From: SIG565 sp045646145
GTDB taxonomy: Bacteria; Bacillota; Clostridia; Oscillospirales; Acutalibacteraceae
Assembly: GCA_045646145.1 (NCBI GenBank)
Contig: JAZRKE010000044.1
Span: 12,113 to 76,112 of the forward strand
Length of the DNA stretch: 64,000 bases
Reading direction: 5' to 3'
The notes beneath the pieces were generated by a model. The model did no database searches and was not told where the DNA came from. It worked only from the letters and a program-made list of their open reading frames with translations. Both the position numbers and the translations under genes were made by a program. Numbering within the stretch: the first letter of the stretch is position 1; each line of letters begins with the position of its first letter. Of the stretch, positions 31,987 to 40,637 are shown one piece after another.

Positions 31987-33675
31987 ATGAGTAAACGAGT
32001 ACCAAGACTGCAATTTACCGATGAAGAACTGAAAGCTCCCAAAGTAAAGAAGGCTGCCGATAAAGCTGATAAGGCGGTAAAAAAACTTGAAAAAGCGGAA
32101 AAGAAAATCCCCAAAAAGATATTCCACGAAGATGTGGATAAACCCAAACCCTCATCGAAGCTTACAAGCGAAGTCAAAAAGGCTCCTATAAATGTTGCAT
32201 CTGCGACGGTTCATAAAAAGGTTTCCGAAACGGAAGATGAAAATGTAGGTGTAGAGAGCGTTCACAAAATTGAGCAAAGTGTTGAAGGTGCGGTCAGAAC
32301 GGGAAACCGAATTGAAAGAAGCCGTAAACTGAAACCGTACCGTGAAACTGCAAGAGCCGAGAAAAAGGCTGATAAAGCCAATGTGGATGCTCTCTTTAAG
32401 CAATCGCAGGAACAGAATCCGCAGTTTTCATCAAATCCCTATTCGAGATGGCAACAGAAACGGGCAATAAAGAAAGAGTATGCAGCTATGAAAACGGCAC
32501 ATAAGGGTGCGACAGCTTCACAGTCTGCATCAGCATCCGCTAAAACTGCTCAAAAAAGCAAGGAAGCGGCAAAGAAAGTAAAAGACTTTGTTGTTAAGCA
32601 TAAGAAAGGTGTACTCATAGCAGGCGGCGTAGTTCTCGCCGTCCTGCTTATTTTTTCTATGTTTTCGTCAGCTACCGTTTTCGTTCAATCAGGTGTAGGC
32701 GGAATGGGTCTTACAAGTTATCCGAGTACCGATAAAGCTATGAAACAAGCTGAAGAACAGTATTCGGCACTTGAAAACACTCTGAAACACACCATTGATA
32801 ATTACGAAAGTACACACGGGTATCACGAATATCATTTCACGGTTGATGAAATCTATCACGACCCGTATGTTCTTTTATCGGCTCTCACAGCTTTACATCA
32901 AGGTGAATGGACAATCGACCAAGTTGAGGGAGATATTCAGACACTTTTTGATAAACAGTACACCCTTACCGAGCAAGTCATAACCGAAGTCAGATACCGT
33001 GAAGAAACACGATACAGAATTGAATGGTATGTAGATGACGAAGGAAATCTCATTCCGCAGATTGTATCATATACGGTTCAAGTGCCGTACAACTATTACA
33101 TTTGTTACGTCACTCTGAAGAACAACAACCTTTCACACGTTCCTTCGCAGATAATGTCCGAAGAAGAACTTGAACTGTATTCGGTATATATGGCAACTCT
33201 CGGCAACCGTCCCGACCTTTATCCTGATTCCGAATATGTTGACAGATATTACAACACGGAATATGAGGACTATGAAATTCCTGCATCAGCTCTGACCGAT
33301 GAACGTTTTGCGGCTATCATAGCCGAAGCTGAAAAATATCTCGGTTATCCGTATGTTTTCGGCGGCAGTTCACCGAATACATCATTTGACTGTTCAGGCT
33401 TTGTATCGTGGGTATATAACCATTGCGGTTGGAGCATCGGCAGACCGACAGCGCAAGGTTTATATGACCTTTGCACCCCCGTTTCTTCCGTGAATGTTAA
33501 ACCCGGTGATTTGGTGTTCTTCAAAAACACTTACGATGCAGGCAGAACCGTTACACACGTCGGTATTTATGTGGGCAACAATATGATGCTCCATTGCGGA
33601 GACCCTATACAGTATGAATCGCTTACCAAATCATATTGGCAGGAACACTTTTATGCATACGGCAGACTGCCATAA
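31987..33675 (+). CDS. Membrane-anchored NlpC/P60 cell-wall hydrolase (CD1108 family type, VirB1-like)
   Basis: A 562-residue protein. A long Lys/Glu/Ala-rich cytoplasmic region (about 1-205) with helical repeats precedes one transmembrane helix (about 210-230). An extracellular spacer leads to a C-terminal NlpC/P60 domain (about 440-562): AEKYLGYPYVFGGSS, DCSGFVSWVYNHCGW with the catalytic Cys, TVTHVGIYVG with the catalytic His, and MLHCGDP as third residue. It opens the peptidoglycan for the conjugation channel. AAAGGGGG precedes ATG 31987. Architecture and position after VirB4 match conjugative wall hydrolases of this ICE class. Confidence 0.92.
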   Translation: MSKRVPRLQFTDEELKAPKVKKAADKADKAVKKLEKAEKKIPKKIFHEDVDKPKPSSKLTSEVKKAPINVASATVHKKVSETEDENVGVESVHKIEQSVEGAVRTGNRIERSRKLKPYRETARAEKKADKANVDALFKQSQEQNPQFSSNPYSRWQQKRAIKKEYAAMKTAHKGATASQSASASAKTAQKSKEAAKKVKDFVVKHKKGVLIAGGVVLAVLLIFSMFSSATVFVQSGVGGMGLTSYPSTDKAMKQAEEQYSALENTLKHTIDNYESTHGYHEYHFTVDEIYHDPYVLLSALTALHQGEWTIDQVEGDIQTLFDKQYTLTEQVITEVRYREETRYRIEWYVDDEGNLIPQIVSYTVQVPYNYYICYVTLKNNNLSHVPSQIMSEEELELYSVYMATLGNRPDLYPDSEYVDRYYNTEYEDYEIPASALTDERFAAIIAEAEKYLGYPYVFGGSSPNTSFDCSGFVSWVYNHCGWSIGRPTAQGLYDLCTPVSSVNVKPGDLVFFKNTYDAGRTVTHVGIYVGNNMMLHCGDPIQYESLTKSYWQEHFYAYGRLP

Positions 33676-33688
33676 GAAAGGCGGTATT

Positions 33689-33907
33689 ATGAATCCCAAA
33701 ATCCAAAAACTCAAAGATGAGAAATCAAAAAACAACGAAAAAATTGATAAACTCAAACAGAGAAATTCGGTAATTGATGACGAGATTGAAAAGCTTGAAA
33801 ACATCGAAATCGTAGGTATGGTAAGAGCTATAAATATCGACATCAGCGAATTACCCGAACTCTTAAAGAGAATAAAAGAAAGGAGTGCTGCGAGTGAAGA
33901 AAAGTAA
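33689..33907 (+). CDS. DUF4315 family protein
   Basis: A 72-residue coiled-coil protein: NPKIQKLKDEKSKNNEKIDK, then LKQRNSVIDDEIEKLENIEI and a short C-terminal segment with ISELPELLKRIKE. This matches DUF4315, found between the wall hydrolase and DUF4366 in these ICEs. ATG 33689 is chosen for AAAGGCGG upstream; the frame open to 33614 is only overlap with the hydrolase. It overlaps the next gene by 14 bases. Confidence 0.88.
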   Translation: MNPKIQKLKDEKSKNNEKIDKLKQRNSVIDDEIEKLENIEIVGMVRAINIDISELPELLKRIKERSAASEEK

Positions 33908-34697
33908 ACTCAAAGCAATTTTCAGCATTGTAGCCGTTATGCTTGTCATAATGGCATTTTCTATACCCGCTTTTGCTGCTGAAAGCTATTATGCTTCCGA
34001 TGAAAACGGTAACACTTCTATTCCTTCTTCCATTGACAGCATCACGATCTCAAAAGCAGATGTTGATATTCCCTATACGGGTGATAAGACAAATGAACTT
34101 ACTCCCAACGGCAATATGTCACTCATTGATGACTTCTTGCAGATGGGCGGATATATAACAACAGGCAAAGAGGATGAAGAAATCAAGAGCAAACAGTTTT
34201 TGACCGTAACAAGTAAAAGCGGTAATACCTTCTACATTGTAATTGACCGTGAAGGCGATAAAGAGAACGTTTACTTGCTCAACTTGGTTGATGAAGCCGA
34301 CCTTATGGCTCTTATCAATGACGGCGAAGTAGAGGTTGCAACTTGTTCCTGCAAGGATAAGTGTAAAGACGGCAAGGTTAATACCGAATGTGAACTCTGC
34401 AAGGTAAATCTTGCTCAGTGTGCAGTAGCCGAAACAACTACCGAGCAGACAACGGAAGATACAACAAGTACCGAAGAAGAACCCGATGAAAAGGAATCAA
34501 ACGGTAAAAACGGTATTATTCTTCTTGTTGTAGTAGCACTTGCAGGCGGCAGTTATGCTATCTATCATTTCAAGTTTAAAAACGGCAAGAAAACCAATAC
34601 TCCCGTTTCAGAACCCGATGCAGATGACGATTTTGACGGCGGTTATGAAGAAGAATACGAAGTTGATGAAGCCGATGACGATGAAACGGAGGCTTGA
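33894..34697 (+). CDS. DUF4366 surface protein (CD1107 family type)
   Basis: A 267-residue protein with an N-terminal signal peptide (VKKSKLKAIFSIVAVMLVIM, cleavage near AFAA at about 28). The extracellular DUF4366 domain contains KQFLTVTSKSGNTFYIVIDR, then NVYLLNLVDEADLMALI. A short Cys-rich insert and a Thr-rich linker follow, then a C-terminal transmembrane helix (about 208-228) and a strongly acidic cytoplasmic tail. GTG 33894 lies 8 bases after AAAGGAG. It is a conserved component of this conjugation module; its exact role is unknown. Confidence 0.88.
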   Translation: MKKSKLKAIFSIVAVMLVIMAFSIPAFAAESYYASDENGNTSIPSSIDSITISKADVDIPYTGDKTNELTPNGNMSLIDDFLQMGGYITTGKEDEEIKSKQFLTVTSKSGNTFYIVIDREGDKENVYLLNLVDEADLMALINDGEVEVATCSCKDKCKDGKVNTECELCKVNLAQCAVAETTTEQTTEDTTSTEEEPDEKESNGKNGIILLVVVALAGGSYAIYHFKFKNGKKTNTPVSEPDADDDFDGGYEEEYEVDEADDDETEA

Positions 34698-34702
34698 TAA
34701 TC

Positions 34703-36736
34703 TTGAAACAGCTCATTATCACCGAAAAGCCTTCTGTTGCTATCAACATCGCAAACGCACTCGGCGTTAAAAACAGAAAAGACGGTTATATGGAAAATGA
34801 TAAATATATCATTTCTTGGTGTTACGGTCATCTTGACACTCTCGCAAATGCCGACAGTTATGACGGCAAATATGCGATATGGAGAAAGGAAGATTTACCC
34901 ATTCTTCCTGCACCGTGGAGATTGAAGATAGCCGATAAAATCAAATATGACCATTTCAAAATCCTTAAATCCCTTATGTATCGCAAAGATGTAACCGAAA
35001 TCATAAACGCCTGCGATGCGGGCCGTGAAGGTGAACTCATATTCAGAAACATGTTTAAACTTTCCGAATGCAGAAAACCCGTAAAAAGACTTTGGATTTC
35101 ATCAATGGAAGATGAAGCCATTATCGAAGGTTTCAAAAATCTCAAACCTTCAAAGTTTTACGATAATCTGTACTTCGCCGCCGATTGCAGAGCAAAGGCT
35201 GACTGGCTCGTAGGCATAAATCTTACCCGATTCTTTTCGGTTATTTATCATCGCACCCTTAATGTCGGCAGAGTGGTTACACCCACTCTTGCCCTCATAA
35301 TCTCACGTCAGGCAGAAATTGATGCTTTTGAGCCGACACCGTATTACAATATTCAGCTTGAAAGCGGTAATATGAAGGCGAAAACAGATAAAATCGAAAG
35401 CAAGGAAGATGCCGAAAAAATCCTTGCGGATTGTGAAAAATACAAGTTGGCAACCTGCTATAAGGTTGTTTGCCAATCAAAAGAAGAAAAAGCCCCCTTG
35501 CTCTATGACCTGACAACACTCCAGAGAGATGCAAACAAAAAACTCGGATATACTGCACAGCAGACGTTGAATCTTGTTCAGTCGCTTTATGAAAAGAAGC
35601 TCTGCACTTACCCCCGTACAGATGCACGATACCTCACAAGCGATATGGAGAAATCCATTCCCGGACTTATCAATGCTTCTGCCAGTCTGATTAACAGAAC
35701 AATAACCAAGTATGACGAGCTGAAGGTTATAAATAACAAGAAAGTGACCGACCATCACGCCATCATACCCACAAAGAATGTTGCAAATCTTGACCTTGCT
35801 TCACTTGATGCAGGTGAGATTAACATTCTCACTATGATTGCAACAAGGCTTTTATGTGCAGTTTCCGAACCTTTCTACTATTTCCTCGATAAAGCATTTA
35901 TCCGTTGTGGTGATACAGAATTTACCGTTTCATACCGTGTGATTGAAAATTATGGTTGGAAATCTTTTGTTGACGATGAAAACGAAGATACTGATGAGTA
36001 TAAAGTGGAAGTCAACATCAATGAAGGTGATGTATTTATGGTTAATAAATACGAACTGACAGAAAATTTCACAAAGCCAAAATCAAATTACACAGAAGAT
36101 ACTTTGCTTTCAGCTATGGAAAATGCAGGAGCAAAAGAAACTCCCGAAGATGCTGAAAGAAAAGGTCTCGGAACTCCCGCAACAAGAGCTGCGATTATTG
36201 AAAAACTCATTGCTACGGGATTTGTTCAGCGAAAGAATAACAAAAAGACCGTTTCTCTTGTTCCCACATTTATGGGCAAGTCACTCATAACCGTTCTTCC
36301 CGAACAAATCCAATCTCCGCTTCTTACTGCTGAATGGGAACACAAGCTCAAACTTATCGAAAAGGGCGAAATGGAACCCGAAGAATTTATGCAGGAAATC
36401 AGCGAAATGATTATTGAAATCATTGATGAGTATGCTCCCGTTCACGATGTCGATGTCTTATTCCCTTCCGGCAGAGAGATTGTCGGCAAGTGTCCCCGAT
36501 GCGGCGGTAATGTTACCGAAGGCAAAAACGGTTTCCATTGTGAAAAGAACGGATGCAAATTCGCTTTTTGGAAGGACAATACTTTCTTGCAGTCGCAGGA
36601 TATTTCAATTACAAAGAAAATGGCGGTTGATTTGCTTTCCAAAGGATATACGGAAATCAAAAACGGAAATAAGGCAATAACGCTGACGTTTACTGATAAC
36701 GGTGAAAAAGTGAGATACAGAGTGAAAAATGAATAA
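34703..36736 (+). CDS. topB: Type IA DNA topoisomerase (topoisomerase III)
   Basis: A 677-residue protein. The Toprim domain opens with IITEKPSVAINIANALG, and DAGREGELIFRNMF gives the acidic cluster. TLNVGRVVTPTLALI is the conserved gate motif, and KLCTYPRTDARYLTS carries the catalytic Tyr. The C-terminus has a topoisomerase zinc ribbon (GKCPRCGGNVTEGK, then FHCEKNGCKFAFWK). TTG 34703 is preferred to the TTG at 34694, which lies 1 base from the GGAGG. TopB of conjugative elements resolves DNA during transfer or plasmid-like replication. Length and motifs are complete. Confidence 0.95.
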   Translation: MKQLIITEKPSVAINIANALGVKNRKDGYMENDKYIISWCYGHLDTLANADSYDGKYAIWRKEDLPILPAPWRLKIADKIKYDHFKILKSLMYRKDVTEIINACDAGREGELIFRNMFKLSECRKPVKRLWISSMEDEAIIEGFKNLKPSKFYDNLYFAADCRAKADWLVGINLTRFFSVIYHRTLNVGRVVTPTLALIISRQAEIDAFEPTPYYNIQLESGNMKAKTDKIESKEDAEKILADCEKYKLATCYKVVCQSKEEKAPLLYDLTTLQRDANKKLGYTAQQTLNLVQSLYEKKLCTYPRTDARYLTSDMEKSIPGLINASASLINRTITKYDELKVINNKKVTDHHAIIPTKNVANLDLASLDAGEINILTMIATRLLCAVSEPFYYFLDKAFIRCGDTEFTVSYRVIENYGWKSFVDDENEDTDEYKVEVNINEGDVFMVNKYELTENFTKPKSNYTEDTLLSAMENAGAKETPEDAERKGLGTPATRAAIIEKLIATGFVQRKNNKKTVSLVPTFMGKSLITVLPEQIQSPLLTAEWEHKLKLIEKGEMEPEEFMQEISEMIIEIIDEYAPVHDVDVLFPSGREIVGKCPRCGGNVTEGKNGFHCEKNGCKFAFWKDNTFLQSQDISITKKMAVDLLSKGYTEIKNGNKAITLTFTDNGEKVRYRVKNE

Positions 36737-37085
36737 GCCTTTACCAAGACTTACAGAAAAACAAAGAATAAGTGTAAATACTCTCGTTAAAAATGAGTGT
36801 TGCAATTATGACGAAGGAAACTGTCTGCTTCTCGATGACGGTGAAACTCATTGCTGTCCTCAGCTGATTACTTATTCGTTATTGTGTCAGTATTACCGCA
36901 GAGCCGTTCTTCCGTTGCGTCCTGATTTGGAAGATGAAATATTAAACCAAAAGCAAAAAGGGTTATGCAAAGATTGCAATAACCCCTTTATAAAAAAGCA
37001 TCATAATCAGCTCTATTGCATAAGCTGTGCAAGAATCAGAATAAGGCGACAAAAAGCTTTGTATATGCAAAGAAAAAGAAACTGA
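36729..37085 (+). CDS. Cysteine-rich VLP domain protein
   Basis: A 118-residue protein with KPLPRLTEKQRISVNTLVKN, then CCNYDEGNCLLLDDGETHCC and PQLITYSLLCQYYRRAVLPL, which is the signature of the cysteine-rich VLP family in Firmicute mobile elements. A second Cys set (CKDCNNPFIKKHHNQLYCIS, then a basic tail) looks like a zinc ribbon. It overlaps topB by 8 bases, implying coupled translation, and probably binds nucleic acid. Confidence 0.88.
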   Translation: MNKPLPRLTEKQRISVNTLVKNECCNYDEGNCLLLDDGETHCCPQLITYSLLCQYYRRAVLPLRPDLEDEILNQKQKGLCKDCNNPFIKKHHNQLYCISCARIRIRRQKALYMQRKRN

Positions 37086-37087
37086 AA

Positions 37088-37200
37088 AGTGGAAAAAGTA
37101 GCACTCGGAAACCCTTATATATCAACGGATTCAGAGTGCGGTAATCAAGGGGTAAAGGTAGTTTGACCTTTACCCCTGTTTTCTCGGTACTTTTTCCACT
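37088..37200 (+). repeat. 113-bp nested inverted-repeat structure
   Basis: The outer 13-bp arms AGTGGAAAAAGTA (37088) and TACTTTTTCCACT (37188) enclose two hairpins: GCACTC/GAGTGC at 37101-37139 and the perfect AGGGGTAAAGGT / ACCTTTACCCCT at 37148-37177, the latter followed by GTTTTCT. It can fold as a three-way junction. The second hairpin is a good terminator; the outer arms are not explained by that. Confidence 0.8.
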
Positions 37201-37224
37201 ATTCCAAGACAAAGGAGTACAACT

Positions 37225-37791
37225 TTGAACAAGAAATATACCCCATATCTTATCGGACTCGGGATATTCACTTTATTGTTTGGCATATTCGTTGAACTTG
37301 CAGTACACGAAATAAATCCCGAAGATTTTTCAGTTCCGTATTATGCAAGTGTCGAAGCAACTGAAATAACAACAGTTGAACCAACCGAAACAACAACCGT
37401 TACCATACCCGAAACAACCGCAGAGATAACCACCGAAAGAATTACAGAGAAACCCAAAACCGAACAGTCTTCAAGCCGTTCAGTCAGTAAAAAGACAAAC
37501 GGCAAGAATTTCAGAATAACGGTTTACACTCCGTCAAGTGACGGCGGTAAATGGGGTTACGCAACATCTACGGGTGCAACATCGGAACATCTCAAAACTT
37601 GTGCCGTTGACCCAGATGTAATTCCTCTCGGAAGCATAATCGAAGTGAACGGAATACAGCTCAAAGCTGTTGACACGGGAAACGAAGTGAACGGAAATGT
37701 TGTTGACATCTTTTATGACGGCTCATCAAAAGAAGCTCGAGAGTGGATAAACGGGTTCGGTGAGTATCACGAAGTAACCATTATAGAATAG
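37225..37791 (+). CDS. Membrane-anchored 3D-domain protein (putative wall-active enzyme)
   Basis: A 188-residue protein with one N-terminal transmembrane helix (about 8-30), a Thr/Glu-rich linker (about 45-95) and a C-terminal 3D domain. The domain shows FRITVYTPSSDGG, CAVDPDVIPLGSIIEVNGI, AVDTGNEVNGNVVDIFYD, holding the three Asp residues after which the domain is named. 3D domains share the MltA-type lytic transglycosylase fold, so it probably helps open the wall. TTG 37225 follows AAAGGAG by 7 bases. Confidence 0.85.
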   Translation: MNKKYTPYLIGLGIFTLLFGIFVELAVHEINPEDFSVPYYASVEATEITTVEPTETTTVTIPETTAEITTERITEKPKTEQSSSRSVSKKTNGKNFRITVYTPSSDGGKWGYATSTGATSEHLKTCAVDPDVIPLGSIIEVNGIQLKAVDTGNEVNGNVVDIFYDGSSKEAREWINGFGEYHEVTIIE

Positions 37792-37801
37792 GAGGAATAT
37801 T

Positions 37802-39913
37802 ATGGCTGACAATACAAAAGGTGCTTTCAAGAGCGATAAAGAAAAGCTGAAAGAAATTACCGACAGTATCGAAAACGGCATAAAAGAATTGTTTGCTTCA
37901 GATAAATACAAACAGTATTTGCAGACAATGAGCCGTTTCCACAGATACAGTGTAAACAACCAAATGCTTATCTTTATGCAAAAGCCTGATGCTTCCCTTG
38001 TTGCAGGATTCAACAAGTGGAAGGATTCATTCGGCAGAAATGTCAAACGTGGTGAAAAAGGCATAAAGATTATTGCGCCCGCACCGTTCAAAAAGAAAAT
38101 CGAAAAAGAAAAACTCGACCCTGATACAAAACTTCCTATGCTCGATGAAAACGGACAGCCGATAAAGGAAGTTGCAGAGGTCAGTACATCAACATTCAAG
38201 GTTGTATCTGTTTTTGACGTTTCGCAGACCGAAGGTAAACCCTTGCCTGAACTCTCATCAGATTTAACCGGAAATGTGGAACACTATGATGCTTTTATGG
38301 AAGCTGTCAAAAGAAGTTCTCCCGTACCCATTGATTTCAAGCCTATTGAAAACGGTGCTGACGGCTTTTTCAGTTACGATAATCAGAGTATTACTCTGCG
38401 AGAAGGAATGAGCGAAACACAGACGGTTTGTGCCGCTATTCACGAAATGGCACACGCAACACTTCACAATTATTCAAGAAGGAATAAGGATGAAACAGAT
38501 GTTGAAAGAAAAGACCGTCACACGGAAGAAGTTGAAGCGGAAAGTATCGCCTATGCCGTATGTGCATATTACGGCATTGAAACAAGCGAAAACTCATTCG
38601 GCTATCTTGCTTCCTGGTCGAGCGATAAAGAGCTGAAGGAACTGAAAGCAAGTCTTGAAACGATAAATAAGACTTCATCGGAACTTATTACTGCGATAGA
38701 CCGTAATTTCAAAGAGGTCTGCAAAGAACAAGGAATCGACCTTACTGCAAAAGTGGACCCCATAACGGCACTTGCTACCGATCTTGACCGTTTTGCCTAT
38801 GACTACGATACATACGATTATACTGACCGTGTAAGTGATCCCAAAGATAATATCAACAACCTTGTGGGTGAGATTTCAAGCGGAAATTGTTCAGGTGTTG
38901 CCGATTGGCTTAGTGGTATTATCAATGACAATACAGAATACAGCCAAACAGCACAATCACTTTTGGACAGACTCACTCCGTATGTAAAAGACGAGCCTAT
39001 TGCCGAACAGCAGGATACGGCAGAAATACCCGGTGTTGAAGATAACTCAATGTCAGAGCTTCCCGACCCGACAATAACAGTTCAGATGATGGAAAACTAC
39101 GGTTACACCGACAGCAATATGCTCCCGCTTTCAAAGGACAGAGCAAGAGATCTGATGGACAGAGATGTAACAGTTTACTGTCTGCATACCGATAATACCG
39201 AAGCAATGGTGGTAAGCGAAAGCGATATAATTGACCATTACGGTATTTTTGGTATTGAAGTTGCTGACTGGGAACGAATAAAAGCTGATGTTCCTGACCG
39301 TGACATCGAAAAGAGATTCAATGAGAATCCCAACAATGCCATTCTTATCTATCAGATTCCGAATGATGACCCGAAAAATCTTATGTTTATGAGATATGAC
39401 AGTCTTTCAGAAGCACCGAGCCGTGATGATTATGAACCTGTTTACACGGCAACAATCGAGCCGAAAGAAACGGTATCAGCTACACTTGAAGCGGCATATC
39501 AGAAATATAACGTTGACAGACCGCTTGATTTTACGGGTCACAGTTTATCGGTAAGCGACATCCTTGCCATAAAACAGAACGGTGAGGTATCATATCATTA
39601 CTGCGACAGCGCAGGTTTCAGAGAGCTTCCCGATTTCAACAAAAGCAACTATCTCAAAAATGCTGAAATATCAACCGAAGATGATTACGGAATGATTGAC
39701 GGCATATTGAATAACGGTGATAAAAAGCCGACAGTTGCAGAGTTTGAAGCACAGGTCAAAGCCGGCAAGAGCATATCGCTCTCAGACCTTGCGAATGCTG
39801 TAAATGATGAAAAAAAGGAACGCAAACCGATAGCTGAAAAGCTCAAGCAGAAAACACCTGAACAGAAAAGGCAAAGAACAGCACCAAAGAAAAAGACAGA
39901 AAGGGGCATTTAG
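37802..39913 (+). CDS. ArdC-like DNA-binding and zinc metallopeptidase protein with YodL/DUF4316-type tail
   Basis: A 703-residue protein. The N-terminal ArdC single-strand-binding domain (about 1-135) has YLQTMSRFHRYSVNNQMLIF and GRNVKRGEKGIKIIAP. A metallopeptidase domain (about 150-290) follows, with the zinc motif HEMAHATLHNY and a downstream Glu-rich EEVEAESIAYAVCAYYG. The C-terminal half carries a YodL-like module (LSKDRARDLMDRDVTVYCLH, about 440-500) and a region with DFTGHSLSVSDILAIKQNG (about 575-640). ArdC-type proteins protect incoming single-stranded DNA from host restriction. AGGAGG precedes ATG 37802. It is followed after 1 base by the 39915 gene. Confidence 0.9.
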   Translation: MADNTKGAFKSDKEKLKEITDSIENGIKELFASDKYKQYLQTMSRFHRYSVNNQMLIFMQKPDASLVAGFNKWKDSFGRNVKRGEKGIKIIAPAPFKKKIEKEKLDPDTKLPMLDENGQPIKEVAEVSTSTFKVVSVFDVSQTEGKPLPELSSDLTGNVEHYDAFMEAVKRSSPVPIDFKPIENGADGFFSYDNQSITLREGMSETQTVCAAIHEMAHATLHNYSRRNKDETDVERKDRHTEEVEAESIAYAVCAYYGIETSENSFGYLASWSSDKELKELKASLETINKTSSELITAIDRNFKEVCKEQGIDLTAKVDPITALATDLDRFAYDYDTYDYTDRVSDPKDNINNLVGEISSGNCSGVADWLSGIINDNTEYSQTAQSLLDRLTPYVKDEPIAEQQDTAEIPGVEDNSMSELPDPTITVQMMENYGYTDSNMLPLSKDRARDLMDRDVTVYCLHTDNTEAMVVSESDIIDHYGIFGIEVADWERIKADVPDRDIEKRFNENPNNAILIYQIPNDDPKNLMFMRYDSLSEAPSRDDYEPVYTATIEPKETVSATLEAAYQKYNVDRPLDFTGHSLSVSDILAIKQNGEVSYHYCDSAGFRELPDFNKSNYLKNAEISTEDDYGMIDGILNNGDKKPTVAEFEAQVKAGKSISLSDLANAVNDEKKERKPIAEKLKQKTPEQKRQRTAPKKKTERGI

Positions 39914-39914
39914 T

Positions 39915-40130
39915 ATGACCGCAGTAACTTATGATGAGCAGCAGCTCATCGCAATCCACAATGCAGGAACAAGAACGGAAACGGTTTCGGCTCTTAAAGA
40001 AATGAGAGAATACATTTCTGCGGAAGAAACAGAACTCAAAGCTATTACCGATTCGGCAATTTCCCGTCTTGAAGAAATGACCGATGAAGAATATGCACAG
40101 CTCGACCTGATACCCGATTTTATTGATTAA
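39915..40130 (+). CDS. Transposon-transfer assisting family protein
   Basis: A 71-residue acidic helical protein: DEQQLIAIHNAGTRTETVSA, then LKEMREYISAEETELKAITD and a C-terminal LDLIPDFID. This matches the small transposon-transfer assisting family of Firmicute ICEs. It starts 1 base after the ArdC gene's stop (AAAGGGGC site within that gene's end). Its role in transfer is known only by association. Confidence 0.85.
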   Translation: MTAVTYDEQQLIAIHNAGTRTETVSALKEMREYISAEETELKAITDSAISRLEEMTDEEYAQLDLIPDFID

Positions 40131-40149
40131 GACAAAGGAGAAATGAATT

Positions 40150-40545
40150 ATGAAAAACAACCTTAAGAAAGCAATCGCCCTCATTTTAAGCATCGTCACC
40201 GTGTTTACGGTATGTGTAACAACCGCATTTGCTACGGAAGAAGATGTTTCTTTCCGTATGACAAACCGCTATATGACCATTTATTACGGCAATTCCGCTG
40301 AACTTACCATTTATACAAATTCAGATGATGTGTATTTCACTTCATCGAATGAGAAAGTGGCAACCGTTGATGAAAACGGTGTTGTCACATCAAAAGGTAT
40401 CGGCGAATGTGTTATAACCGCAGGTGTCGAAGGAACTGACCTTGAAGAAGAATGTACGGTAAAGGTAGAACTTTTATGGTGGAAGTTTTTCGATAATCTC
40501 ATAGCCTTTATCCGAAATCTCATTATGGATTTATCAGTAGCATAA
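40150..40545 (+). CDS. Small secreted Big_2 (Ig-like) protein
   Basis: A 131-residue protein. A signal peptide (about 1-29, cleavage near FAT) is followed by one bacterial Ig-like domain (about 35-108) with YFTSSNEKVATVDENGVVTS and GIGECVITAG. The protein ends in a hydrophobic tail starting LLWWKFFDNLIAFIRN. This Big_2-plus-WW-tail ending is the same as in the host-like protein ending at 2429. AAAGGAG precedes ATG 40150. It is likely membrane-attached on the outside. Confidence 0.8.
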   Translation: MKNNLKKAIALILSIVTVFTVCVTTAFATEEDVSFRMTNRYMTIYYGNSAELTIYTNSDDVYFTSSNEKVATVDENGVVTSKGIGECVITAGVEGTDLEEECTVKVELLWWKFFDNLIAFIRNLIMDLSVA

Positions 40546-40551
40546 AAATCT

Positions 40552-40578
40552 AACTTGTGACCAACTTGGTTACAAGTT
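40552..40578 (+). repeat. Near-perfect inverted repeat
   Basis: AACTTGTGACCAA pairs with TTGGTTACAAGTT (one mismatch) across one central base. It lies just before the terminator at 40587 and may be an operator or a second terminator stem. Confidence 0.6.
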
Positions 40579-40586
40579 AAACCATT

Positions 40587-40624
40587 CGGGGGTGTTCAGC
40601 AGAACACTCCCGTCATTTATTTTT
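40587..40624 (+). terminator. Rho-independent terminator
   Basis: CGGGGGTGTTC pairs with GAACACTCCCG (one wobble) around AGCA, followed by TCATTTATTTTT. It separates the Big_2 gene from the giant gene. Confidence 0.85.
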
Positions 40625-40637
40625 AGGAGGTAAAAAT

